A DNA stretch of 64,000 nucleotides from Crotalaria pallida (taxonomy: Eukaryota; Streptophyta; Magnoliopsida; Fabales; Fabaceae). The stretch is from the NCBI GenBank assembly GCA_037953625.1, contig CM075652.1, forward strand, positions 77,033,501-77,097,500. The letters are read 5' to 3'. This document shows, piece by piece, positions 43,191-54,298 of the stretch; within the stretch, counting starts at the first letter, position 1, and every line of letters begins with the position of its first letter. Both the position numbers and the translations under genes were made by a program. The notes beneath the pieces were generated by a model that worked only from the letters and a program-made list of their open reading frames with translations, searched no databases and had not been told where the DNA came from.

Positions 43191-43666
43191 TATTTTTGTT
43201 CGAATATGACGTTCTTGAAGTTTGTCTCCATGGAGAGTGATCAATGCACCATCCAAAGAAACTTTTACATATTGATATGCAGATAAAAATTTGAACATAA
43301 ATCCTTCAAAAGTCACATGCTTCAAAATTGTTCCATGATATAATTTGTTGTTCCTTTTTTTTTTTTATAAATTTAATTTATGCATTGGAATTGACAAGTA
43401 GATTGTTTACCTTTGTGACCGAAATCCCAAGATGCTTGTTACATACATCCCCTTACTTGTGTATACATTTTAGTGTAACCAACGTTAACCCATACGATGC
43501 CTGGGTGCGAAATTATAGCAATTTATATGCACAACCAACTTGCATTTACAATTCATAATTTACCAAAGTTGAGATTGAAACGATTTAATGGTTAATTTTT
43601 TTTTCACAATCACACAATAATTAGTTAGATACTAGTACATGGTTTTTGTTATACCTTTTCATCCTA
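43191..43666. other. Intergenic DNA, nothing recognised
   Basis: Between the MULE MITE and the CACTA end. No open frame with coding character and no clear repeat, apart from T-rich runs near 43355. Confidence 0.4.
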
Positions 43667-44250
43667 CACTACTACAGATTTTAGTTTTGAAGCCGGTTCC
43701 GCATGCCCTTTAAGACTGGTTCCGAACTAGTCTTAAAACCGTCGGTGTTGTAACCTCCATTTAAACGAGACTGGTTCCGAACCTATCTCGTTTAGAAATA
43801 ATGAGATTGGTTTCGAACCAGTCTCGTTTAGTGTTTTGAACCGGTTTCAATTAAATTCCGAACCAGTCTCGTTTACTGTTTTGAACCGGTCTCAATTAAA
43901 ATATGAACCAGTCTGGTTTAGTGTTCTGAATGAGTTTCAATTAAATTTCGAACCAGTCTCGATTAGTGTTTTGAACCGATCTCAATTAAAATTTGAATCA
44001 GTCTTGTTTAATGTATTGAACCGATCTCAATTAAAATTTGAACCGGTCTCATTTAGTGTTTTGTTAAATTTTTAACCAGTCTCTTTTAGTGTTTTGAACC
44101 GGTCTTAATTAAATTTTTAACCAGTCTCATTTAGTGTTTTGAACCGGTCTCAATTAATTTTCAACCAGTCTCGATTACTATTTTGAACCAGTCTTAATTA
44201 ATGAACAATCTCCTTTCATTATTATGGATCACACACACACACAACATAGC
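43667..44250 (+). mobile_element. CACTA transposon end with subterminal tandem repeats
   Basis: Starts CACTACTACAGA, the CACTA (En/Spm) type terminal sequence, preceded by a CTA trinucleotide. From about 43750 to 44205 a roughly 45-bp unit recurs about ten times with the core AACCGGTCTCAATTAAA and a variant AACCAGTCTCGTTTA. Such AACCGGTCTC subterminal repeats are the usual transposase-binding zone. The other end and the transposase are not found, so this is a truncated end. The open frame at 43836-44075 is a 15-residue repeat caused by the array. Confidence 0.65.
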
Positions 44251-44381
44251 TAGCTAGATTAAAAAACACATGAATAATAAAATTAATAAATAATAATTGA
44301 GACATAGCGAGATACTAAAATCATATTATAAAAACTACATTATATGCATATCTACTAATGAGATTAAGATAGACAAGTATA

Positions 44382-45386
44382 TATATATATATATATACTG
44401 TGCAGTAAAACAAAAGACCCACTATTATATACATAGTGAATATAGAATTTGGCTACACAAAAGTCTTATCTAGAGAAATAATCACTTCTACAAAAAAACA
44501 ACTTTTAGACCAGTTAAATGAAGCCGGTTTCGTGCGGAACCGGTCTCGTAATGGAAAGTTATTAAAAAGAGACTGATTCATTTGGATAACCAGTCTGAAT
44601 ATGTATTAATTAAAGCCGGTTCCGCAACTGGTTCTTCCACGAAACCAGTCTGATTTAATGAAAATACAACCAGTCTCAATTAAAAAAAGCTAATATATTA
44701 ACATAAAAATAAATAAAATAAACCAAAGGTTCCTTTCACATCCGCCGCTAGGCTTCCTTTCATATTGGTTTAGTTTTATTGATAATATGAATGAATTGGT
44801 TATTCTATGTGATTTGTGATTCATTTATTTACCAAATTTGTTAGTGATTTTGAATTTGTTATGCAATTGCAAGGGTTCATCACGTGTCCATGATAAGGAA
44901 AATTAATTATGTTCATGACATCCTCCCATTCAAAGTAGGTTCATATATGCACTCATTCACTTATGCTCTAGTACATTACTACATTTGTTTTGGTAGAAGC
45001 AAATGCATGTATTTTATTGTATGTGGACTGCATTTGTCCTTTTTAGCTAGCATATATGTAGCTTTAATTTAATTCGTTGGAGATTCTTCTTCAAGCATTA
45101 ACAAAGTGCTTTATGTGACAAATCAGGGCTTAGGTGGAGTTACTTGTGTAGATGTGAAAAATCTTGTGTACATTTGTTAAAGCATTATCTCGTGGTATAT
45201 TGCTTGAAAATCTCCGAAAAGATTATACCGCAAACAACTTGATGATCTTAGAGAAGAATTTGCATCTTATTTCCTAGAATTATTTTCTATCTTGCACTAG
45301 GTATATTATTGCTCTAGATAATACTTTTGTGTAAGCAAACTCTATATTCTCTATGTATAGCAGTGGGCCTTTTGTTTCACTGCACA

Positions 45387-45396
<10 letters not shown>
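44382..45396. mobile_element. Foldback element of about 1 kb with 100-bp inverted arms
   Basis: The left arm (about 44382-44482) and right arm (about 45306-45396) are inverted copies, beginning TGTGCAGTAAAACAAAAG and its complement, each bordered by a (TA)n run. The interior starts with a second CACTA-like end (CACTTCTACAAAAAAAC at 44483) and GAAGCCGGTTTCG text like that at 43690, then about 600 bp with no recognisable gene. It may be a TA-targeting MITE or a rearranged CACTA derivative. A (TG)n(GTGG)n run follows at 45393-45436. Confidence 0.6.
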
Positions 45397-45427
<31 letters not shown>

Positions 45428-45774
45428 GGTGGGTGGTTTTTATAATATAATTTTATTACCTAAGAGCTCTCACTCACTATCACTATTTCTCCAGCCCTAA
45501 GTTCCTAAGTGCAAGAACAACCTCAATCACCACCTAGCACCACAAGACTTTCCCCCACCATCACAAGGCAAAACTTCATCACCCTATTATCAACACCACC
45601 ACACGCCACCCTCCCCACCATCTCCCTTGAGTTTTTAAGCTCTACAACTATGGAGGATTAAGGGGCTCAAGCTTTGAAGGAAAGATAGGGCAAGAAAGTT
45701 CAAGCTCTCAGAGGTCATCAAGCTAAGGAAAATCTAGAGTTCTTTGAAGGTTCCATCTCTCTATCTTCATTGAG

Positions 45775-47586
45775 GTAAGGAGGTGGTATTACCATTTCTT
45801 AGGGCGTGGGCTCTAACTAGAGTATAGTGATGACGAATAGGGATGAGTAGTGATAGTGATAAACCTTAGGGTAATGTACTTGATTAGGGCTAAGTAGTTA
45901 GAGTTGGATTATAAAACTTACTGTGATGATTGTTGAATGTATGTTTGTGTGATGTTATGTACTTGTGTATGTTCTAGTTACTTATATGAGATAAGGTGTA
46001 GAATAAAGACATCAGTAAATCCCTAGGTAAGCTAGGTTTGTGATAAAGCTAGGTAAAAGTTTGAGTAAATCCCTAAGTAAGCTAGGTTTGTGATAAAGCT
46101 AGGTAAAAGTTTGAGTAAAACCCTAAGTAAGATAGGTTTGTGATAAAGCTAGGTAAAAGTTTGAGTAAATCCATAAGTAAGATAGGTTTGTGATAAAATA
46201 ATGTAAAAGCTAGAAGATGAAAATTTAATAAAATATTAATGAGATAGTTAGGGTTGATGGGCTAGGGAGTAACTAGTAAGTGAAATAGGAACACTTAAGA
46301 AACAAACTTAAGGAGTAAGTAAGAAATAGATAAATCAATTAGAATAGGTGAATAGCTAAGGATGTGTACAAATAAGAATATAATTGAACCTTAGGGTAGC
46401 TGAAAAAGGACACTAAGTGGATACTTGGAAAGTAGGAAGTTAAATCAACTGTTCATTGAGATGTATAGATTAGTGGAGGTTAGAATAAGGGACTTAAGTG
46501 TATTGGAACTAGCCAAGGCTAAATAAAGTGAACTAAGACATGAGGGAAGTTAATAGAAGATAGACCTAATTTAGGATTTTCCCAAAAAGACTTAAACACA
46601 AACGAATAACTAAGATGGACTAGATTGAATTAAGGATTGATAAAGATTATAAGAAAGAACTTAATAAGTTACTAATAGTAACAAAGAAGCTAGAGAATAG
46701 TAACAAAGAAATGGATGTCAGTTTAGTTAAATAATAATTTACGAAATGACAAGAGTAACAAGTAAGTAATTAACAACAGAAAATGAAAGAGGAGCAAGAA
46801 TAGTTAATAAAGTAAAAGGAAAGAAGAGTAAGAATTGAAAGTGAATAAAGAATGAGTAAGTATTGAAAAAGAGTTACGAATAGTGCAAGAGAAGAAAAAA
46901 AGGAAATGATGATTTAGATGGAAAGAAAAGAATAAATAAGAAATGAAATAGGAATAAGAGTAAAGAGAAAGGAAAGAATAATGCATCACAGGTTGGTCAT
47001 GTGACCCTGTGAATAGGAAACACATCGCAGGTTGGTCATGTGACCTTGTGAGTAGAAAACACATCACAGGTTGGTCATGTGACCCTGTGACTAGGAGCAC
47101 ATCGCAGGTTGGTTATGTGACCCTGTGACTAGGAACACATCGCAGGTTGGTCATGTGACCCTGTGACTAGGAACACATCGCAGGTTGGTTATGTGACCCT
47201 GTGACTAGGAACACATCGCAGGTTGGTCATGTTACCCTGTGATTAAGAATGCTCATCCCAGGTTGGTCATATGACCCTATGGATGTGATAGAGGACATAG
47301 GTTGGCCATATGATCTTGTGGATAGGAAAATGGACACAAGTTGGTCATGTGACTCTGTGGACAAGAGAATTAGGAAAAAGAAAATGTAAATAGGAACACA
47401 TCCCAGGTTGGTCATATGACCCTGTGGATAACTAAAAAGATGAGAATAAAGAAAAAGAAAGATAAGAGAAAAAGGAAATGAAAAGAGAATTAATTACTAA
47501 GAATATGAATAAGATTGAGAATGAAAATAAGTAGATTAATTACTAAGTTCTGTGTAATGCTACCCTTCTTGCCTTTTTTTATACAG
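45775..47586 (+). other. Candidate 1812-bp intron in this LTR
   Basis: The donor GAG|GTAAG follows the leader. The acceptor is preceded by CTTCTTGCCTTTTTTTATACAG. The exon after it (GGTATCG...GGAGCTTACACT...GGCCGAGCAGG) matches the exon at 10424 and 23544 closely, while the intron bodies share no obvious similarity. Confidence 0.45.
46985..47425 (+). repeat. Tandem hairpin array, TCACAGG..GGTCATGTGACC..CTGTGA type
   Basis: About eleven units of 35-39 bp. Each folds as TCACAG-GTT-GGTCA-TG-TGACC-CTGTGA. Variants keep pairing: GGTCATATGACC replaces GGTCATGTGACC, and ATCCCAG...CTGTGGAT (about 47400) replaces the outer stem. Some units have lost pairs (for example GGTTATGTGACC). Confidence 0.7.
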
Positions 47587-47945
47587 GTATCGTACGAAGA
47601 TGGAGCTTACACTATGCATGGCCGAGCAGGAGTACACTCCACACCGTGGAGTGTAAACTAGGCATTGAGAGAACTAGAATCAAAGTGGTGTAATTAGTAT
47701 AGTTTACTTTTTGGAGCCCACAACTTGTATTATTTTTGTATCAGGGTATTAGGATATTCTGGCTGTGTCTAATACTTAAGTTTATGTTTTAGTTTAGTCT
47801 GATCTGACAGGTTTATAAGATGTAAGATTTTGGTAAGTCCGATAAACAGAGGAGACTCTGTCGGATTTTATTAGGAAATTTTCAAGTCCTAATTAATCTC
47901 AACCCAATTATTGGTAATTAAACTAATTAATTGTGAGGGTGTTAC

Positions 47946-48635
47946 GGTTATCATGTCATATATTTTTCAAGTAGAATCTACAAGTGTTTCAAAGATGCAA
48001 CACGCTATATCATCAAATGATTCTTCAAATGGTATCAACCAGACTTACTTAGTTCAACATGTGATATACAATATTTACTTTGATTACTTTCAAACTTTAA
48101 GTGTATATTTGTTTAGCAAGTGATATCATTGATTCAATGCATGCATTATTGGTATCATTGTTTAGCGGAATTGATTATCGTGCTATTGTGATTTAAATGT
48201 CTTTCCAATTGGTATCATACTCTTTCAAGTGGTATTATGATTTCATATTTCAAGTTATATTTTATATGCATACCATTAGTAGAAAGGGATATTATTTTTT
48301 CACGTTTTGGCTTATCATTTCATTGTTATATTACTTTTTGATAATGCCAAAAGGGGGAGAAAGGGTTGTTTTGTTCTTTCTATGTAGGGGGAGCAAAGTT
48401 GTTGAATATAGGGGGAGAATCTAGCAAAATGAGTTTTAAGTTTTCTAAACCTTATGGGTTTTAAGTTTTTAGTTTTAAGTTGTTGAAGATAGGGGGAGAA
48501 TCTAGCTTAACTCAATTTGATTTCAAATGTCAAATGCATATATTGAGGAGGAGCAAGAGTCTCAACAAGTGATCAAATAGTTCAACAATCAACAACATCA
48601 AAAAACATGTTTGTCATCATCAAAAAGGGGGAGAT
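47946..48635 (+). other. 3' interior spacer of a SIRE-like copia element
   Basis: No open frame. Contains repeated AAGGGGGAG-type tracts (about 48352, 48388, 48411, 48491) and CATCATCAAAAAGGGGGAGA just before 48636, the likely polypurine tract. The left end of the element is missing, so this fragment starts next to the gypsy LTR. Confidence 0.6.
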
Positions 48636-50150
48636 TGCTAAGCAAATGAGGAGTATGCATGATTCAAGTGGTTTTGATGAAGACAATGTTTTTGAAGAAG
48701 CTCAACCATGAAGAAGATCAACCAATGACAAAGAACAAAAGCAACAATGATGAAAAGAGATCAAGTTCATAGATTTAATGTGCATATTGTTTTTATATCT
48801 TTGTTTTGAGTCTTAGATTTTGGGTAGTTTAAAGAGTTGGGTAGTGAATCTCAATAAAGTACATGATCATATTATATCTTGAGTATTTCACTTAACCAAA
48901 ATTAATAGATGGCTTAAAGGTTTTTTAGAGAAGTTTTACATTTGAGAAAACAAGTTATTAAATGAATTTTTTACAGGTCTTAATCGATCAAAGGTTTGCT
49001 TAATCGATTAACGGACTTCTGCTACAGGTCTTAATCGATTAACCTGAAGCTTAATCGATTAACCACTGCAGAACAGTTTTTATAAAGAACGCTTTTTCAC
49101 ATTGCAAAATGAGTTTTAAGTTTTCTAAACCTTATGGGTTTTCTACATAAACCTTTCCCTAATCATTGTGAGAACTACTTCATTGTTACATCATTTTAGA
49201 AAAGATTAAAAGCCACACTATTCTCTCTCACTTTTACAAAGATCAAAGTTCTTGTTTTTACATCATTGATCAAGAAGCTCTTGAATCTCAAGTTTTAATA
49301 GTTCATAGTTCCTGAAGGAGATTCAATAGGGTTATTGCTTTCATAGAGTTGTAATCATTGCAAGAGGCAAGCTTTCAATACAACAAAGAAGAAGTCTTGG
49401 TGATGTTGCTCATCAAGAAAATTGAAGAAAAGAAGAAGCCTTGATGTGTCATCAAGCAAGTGGTGATGTATCCACTTTTGGAAAGAGAAGAAGGTTAGAT
49501 TAGAGATCAATAGGATTGGAAGACAAGAATGAGGTTATCTCTTGGAGGCTATCAAGTGGGGTATCTTGAGAGGCATTTGCTTGTAATTTGATAATTCTAA
49601 TTCCTTTAGTGAAGAAAATCTCTCTTGTGAAAAAGGGGACTGGGTGTAGCTCTCAGTGGAGGAGAGTGAACCGGTATAAAATCTCTGTGAAGTATCTCTT
49701 CCCTTTAATCTCTTTAATTTCTGCACTTTCATATTGTTCTTGATTGAAAACCTAGAAAATATTGGTTTATTTTCATATAATTGAATGAATTAGGTTTTAT
49801 TATAGCAAATTGATTTGGGGAAAACCTTTTTCATAATCTAGGTAATCATTAACAATCTTTGTGTTAATCAATTATCGCATTATCTCTGATCATACATCGT
49901 ATTTGATTGATTTTCAGTTTTGATTTAAAAGTGATTTTGTTGTTTTGTACCGTGATTAATCGATTAACTCGTGTTGTGCTGTCAGGTGTTAATCGATTAA
50001 CTCTTATCTTAATCGATTAAGAGCTGTTAATTTGTGAAAATCATTCGTTTTAATTGTTTCGTTTTGTTTTGGACGAAAATCTTTCAAGGTTTCTTTAACA
50101 CCTATTCAACCCCCCCCCCCTTCTAGGTGTTCTCCTAATGTTCTTTAGTT
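48636..50150 (+). repeat. SIRE-like copia 3' LTR
   Basis: Starts after the polypurine tract with TGCTAAGC. The right edge is approximate (a TTCA near 50150, before OTU coding text). It has TTAATCGATTAA palindromes (48969-49065), TATAAAG at 49081-49087, a leader with copia-like exon-end text, a second set of TTAATCGATTAA copies at 49960-50020, and a C-run near 50110. Confidence 0.65.
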
Positions 50151-50153
50151 CAT

Positions 50154-53100
50154 TCATCCACCGATTGTAGTTCTTACACGTGTGACATTTCCACATGGCA
50201 TTTCCTAAACTCACGAGAATCACCTGGAATGTTGTAGCTAGGGGTGTAACGGTCCGGTCTGGTCTTTAATGGACTTTAGGGACCAGACCGATTAAATTAA
50301 TGTAGTCCGGTCCGGTCCCGATGTTTTTCATATGCAAAGACCGGACCGAACCGTTACAGTCTGGACTATTACGGTCCGGTCTATTTAGACCATAATTACT
50401 TAAAATTAAAAAAAAAAATTGCACTTGATTCCAACAAAGAAAACCTAATGCTAAAGTGGAAAATCAACTGATCTACATGTTCCATTTGAATGATGTATTA
50501 TTTGTTTAAAAAAAACGGATTACAGCAGCACCTGGAGATGTGGATGTTGGTATTAATGAGGTGAAAGACATATCTGTTGATGATGTGAAGTACAGGCTCA
50601 ACAAGAGTGTGGATTTGGATATTCACGCAGTGAAGGACATTGTTGTAGATGAAGGAGAACTTAAGTCGCGAGACGGCGACAACGAGACCGCGACATCGAG
50701 ATGGCGAGCGGCGACTGTTAGACGGAGATGGCGAGCGGGGACAGCGAGACGGAGACGGCTTCGATGGAGAAGAGAGAAGACGGCGCCTGCGTGAGAGAAG
50801 AGAGACGAACGCCGTAGAGAAGAGAGAAGACGACGCAGGCGGTAAAGAAACGAACGGCGCCGGCGGTGAAGAGAGAGATGGTGGAGAGAGAGGGTTGTGA
50901 AGAGAGAGACGGAGAAGAGAGAGACTGCCCTGTGTATGTGTGTGTGTGTGGCTCAGCGAGACGGAGAACGAGTATGTACTATGTTGTATGTGTCTGTAGT
51001 TTTTTTTTAAATGATTAACTCTATCAGTCCGGTCCGGTCCCAGCGGTCTAAGAATATTTGGGACCGTGGACTGGACCGTTCAAGTATGGTCTGAACTTTT
51101 TGGGACCTAACCGGATCGTGAGACCGGACCAGACTGCATTTTTCGGTCCGGTCCCGTTCGGTTCGAGCGGTCTCGCGGTCTCGGACCGGATCACTTACAC
51201 CCCTAGTTGTAGCAATAACAGTACCCATCAACGGTAACTCTAGCCATTTCTCTTGAGGGGAAAATTTCGTCCCACTATCCACATGAAGTGCATTAGTTAT
51301 TTTACCATACAAATCATCAAATAAATACTCCCAACTAATTGTGTTGTACATTTTTCAGTAGAATGCTTCGTTTTCAATTAGCTCTTTAATCATATTCTAA
51401 CAAATCTTTGACCACTTGCTCTCATCTATGCCAAGCGAGAGCACAAGTGATCTAAAATCACAATTGCCATCGGATCCAACATTCATAATATCATCTATAT
51501 AACAATGGAGTTCAAGAGGGAATGCATCCTTGTATATTGGTTGTCACGTTCTCTTTAACACTTGGTTAGAGAGCACCGAGACGAGATATTACGAGGTTTC
51601 TTTGTCTTTTTTTTGCACTTGTTTAGGATGATATGAGTGACTCTCATATAGGGATTCTGTAAGCTCCAGGTTCACTCTTAATAGATTTTACTTTCTTTTT
51701 AGCGCCCTTGGTTTGAATATTTTCGGGAAGGGAACACATTGTTGTTGTTTGAGGCCATGATAGTTCATTCACTTTAGATGCTAAAATCATTGCTCCTGTT
51801 TTGTCAAGTTCATCTAATCTTCGCAATATCTGTTCAAAATTAGGTCGAACATCAATATGCTTGGGCAACTGTACTCAAAGGGATTGGTAATCCATACTTG
51901 TGGATTGTGGTACTTGCAAAGTTCGCAAGCGCAAGGTAAACCATGTGTAGATCTAATATGACAATAACAAATTACCTCAGTCATTACTTTTATAGCACGT
52001 TGAACATCAACATAGATAATTCCCAATGAATCCCTGGAAACAAATGACACCCAAAAACTTGTAAAAATCAGTGTTGGTCCTTTACTCCACAGTTTTTTTT
52101 GCTGATCTCAAAAGAACCTTCTAAGTCATAGTGTTGCAATTTTATCAATTTATCCATAGTAACAAAACACTTAGTAAGATCACCCAAGCTATCGCAAAGA
52201 AATTTCTTCAATCTAGCATGTGCACCTTCAACCCTGTGTTAACAAAACAAATATTAAATACTTAAAACATAAACAATTACTTAGTTATAAGAATAAGAAT
52301 ATGATGAAAATTACTTATTTGTAGTTGTGTCTCCAAGATGCATAACATTGTTTGTCCATGCCACCCCAAATTTAACCTTATTTTCATTCAACCAATTATC
52401 TTCGACACATTTCAAAAATTCATGTTTTTGGCTCCTACATGCTTCCTTAAACAATTCAACACATGTCTCATAATCACCAACACTCTGACAATGAACAATA
52501 TCATCCCAACGAGCCAACACATCTTCATGAATTTTCTTATCGCTAATATGTGCTAAGCAACTCTTTTTCACATTCTTATTCACATGAAACTGACACAATA
52601 AGTTACTAGACATCGAAAAAATATTTCTAACAACATTGCCCAATGATGCATCCTTGTCAGTCACAACCACTTATGGAAGGTTATCATCAAACCGAAAAAG
52701 GCTTCGTAAACATTGTAACGCCCACAAGTAGTTTTCCACTTTCTCTAATTGCATAAAAGCATATGCAACACCATATGTCTTCATTGTTGATGTATAGCCA
52801 ACAATTTGAAGTAAAGGCATTCGATACTTGTTGGTTTTATATGTGGTGTTCATTAGTAATACCATACTAAAAGAATGCAAAAGTACTAGCGACCGAGTAG
52901 TATGAGCCCAAAATAGGTCTTCTAGAACATTGGTACTCTCATTTTTTTCTATGACGATGGACATACTTGTCTTCCTCCAACAAATGCATGAAATGTTGCA
53001 TCTCTATCCTTGGAAATCTTACTCTTCGTCAATAATCTTGATGAGCATTGTAAATTTGCTTTTTACTAGTGACATTAGATGGATCATGAGCTTTCAATGT

Positions 53101-53694
53101 AAGCAATATGGACTTTGGTTGTATATTATTTTCTGTCAACTCTTCAACCAATGACTTCTATTCATCAATTAGCCGACCGGGAAATGGATGACTTTCCAAA
53201 ATTTTTGCACAAATGTGATTGTGAAACCATGATGCACCCAAACCTGCCATCCTTCTCCTTCACCGTTTCTTAGCACCTTGCCTTTTAGTGTGAATGGGCA
53301 TTCACACTTCCTGCTTCCAGTCACCACCCTCGATTTCTTTACAACCTCCTTGTTCTTGTTGGAAGATCTACACTTCCCACTTCTTTCACAACCAATAATA
53401 ACTCTTGAACTCTTATCCATTATATCTTCGCCTGATCTAATGATGGCAAGAACAAATCCATGATTTTTTGCACTATCTCGACACCACTTCAACAAAGCAT
53501 CTCGGGTCTCAAAAACTTGTAAAACGTGGTACTTGAATTTAAAATTCAAAATAAATATAATTCAATATTTAACTTTAAGGTTAAGTTAAACTGACCTCAT
53601 TAGTACTAAATATACTGGTAAAATTGGGGAACTCTTTTAATGGTGCATTAGTCTTTTCATTATCCTCCATATTAATTTTCTTGTCTACATTCAT
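50154..53694 (-). pseudogene. MULE transposase: FAR1-like, transposase, SWIM and OTU parts
   Basis: On the minus strand, exon 1 (53596-53694, 33 codons, donor GAG|GTCAG) leads to exon 2 from 53531, a FAR1-like region (VFETRDALLKWCRDSAKNHGFVLAIIRS..) with its Cys/His residues. Stops then appear near 53169. The MULE transposase core follows (FWAHTTRSLVLLHSFSMVLLMNTTYKTNKYRMPLLQIVG, then VVTDKDASLGNVV, LLCQFHVNKNV and the AWTNNVMHLGDTTTNK end), then GLEGAHARLKKFL-like text after an intron. A SWIM zinc-binding stretch (CYCHIRSTHGLPCACEL) lies near 51930. The last part is OTU-protease-like (VGSDGNCDFRSLVLSLG, with the Cys box; KWLELPLMGTVIATT). Multiple frameshifts and stops make it a pseudogene. 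A hAT MITE splits the OTU part. Confidence 0.75.
50239..51205. mobile_element. Non-autonomous hAT element, 967 bp
   Basis: Terminal inverted repeats TAGGGGTGTAA and TTACACCCCTA with a perfect 8-bp duplication GTTGTAGC (50231-50238, 51206-51213). GGTCCGGTC subterminal repeats lie at both ends in both orientations. Removing it joins the OTU coding text on either side without a frame break, so it inserted in a once-open gene. The middle (about 50525-50900) is unlike the rest: a stretch reading DVKYRLNKSVDLDIHAVKDIVVDEG, then a G+C-rich GAGACGG/GCGAG purine stretch. This may be captured host sequence. There is no transposase. Confidence 0.88.
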
Positions 53695-54298
53695 ATTTGG
53701 GAGAAAGCTGGAAAAGAAAAACAATATATAATATAAGTTTTAAATCAATGTAAAACCCAAATTTGTTTTTTTTTCCATATTGGGTAACATTCGGACACAT
53801 TATTCGACTAGATTCTACAACCAATCGGCTTGACGTAACAATCGGAGAGACTTACCGATCGGATGCCTTTACCGATCGGATAGCCTTACCGATCGGATAG
53901 TCTAACCAGTTGTGACGAATCCGGGAAAAAAAACGTACGCTTGAATATAATAAATTAAATAAAGTAATAAACAAATAAAAGAGAGATTAAAGAGAAGCAT
54001 CACCCTATATACTATTTGATGAATTTTTAAATTTTTTTGGAAGGGTTTCTAAAATTGAGAGTAGGGTTTATGGGAGGTTTATGAGAAGAGGGGGAAAAGA
54101 TGGAGGAAGAAGAAGATAGAAGACAATATATGAAAGTATTTGGGTGTGTGAAGTAAAAGTGAAAAAAATAAGTAAAAATTGGGTGTGTGAAGTAAAAGTT
54201 AAAAAAAAAAGATAAGGTAAAAGTTGGGTGTGTGAAAGGATATTTTAGAAAGTTTAAGACAATTTGTAAAGTAATAGGTGTAACTAGAAAAAGATGGG
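53695..54298. other. Intergenic DNA upstream of the MULE coding region
   Basis: Probably the 5' flank of the MULE. It has a short TACCGATCGGAT repeat (53853-53912, four degenerate copies) and two GGGTGTGTGAAGTAAAAGT copies (about 54144-54200). No gene or clear MULE terminal inverted repeat seen. Confidence 0.4.

Larger units (their letters stand above)
45437..47944 (+). repeat. Gypsy LTR fragment with intron signals and hairpin array
   Basis: A plus-strand LTR lacking its first part, ending GAGGGTGTTAC at 47945 (last base changed). It has a TATA-like stretch near 45440, a CT-rich leader, a donor ATTGAG|GTAAGGAGG at 45774/45775, four tandem copies of a ~58-bp CTAGGTAAAAG unit (46010-46200), the CACAGG hairpin array (46985-47425), an acceptor TTTTATACAG|GTATCG at 47586/47587, the exon hairpin CACTCCACACCGTGGAGTG (47635-47653) and an AACAGAGGAGACTCTG end module. 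No primer site follows. Confidence 0.65.

Noticed and set aside
43836..44075. Open frame with a 15-residue repeated peptide
   Set aside because: The peptide repeat is the 45-bp CACTA subterminal DNA repeat read through; the DNA motif explains it fully.
47946..47965. Possible primer-binding site after the LTR end (GGTTATCATG)
   Set aside because: It does not match TGGTATCAGAGC well enough, and the following sequence is copia spacer, so the LTR is a fragment or solo.
50540..50900. Two overlapping Arg/Glu-rich open frames in the hAT element
   Set aside because: Purine-rich G+C sequence gives Arg/Glu runs in more than one frame. Kept only as possible captured sequence, not as genes.
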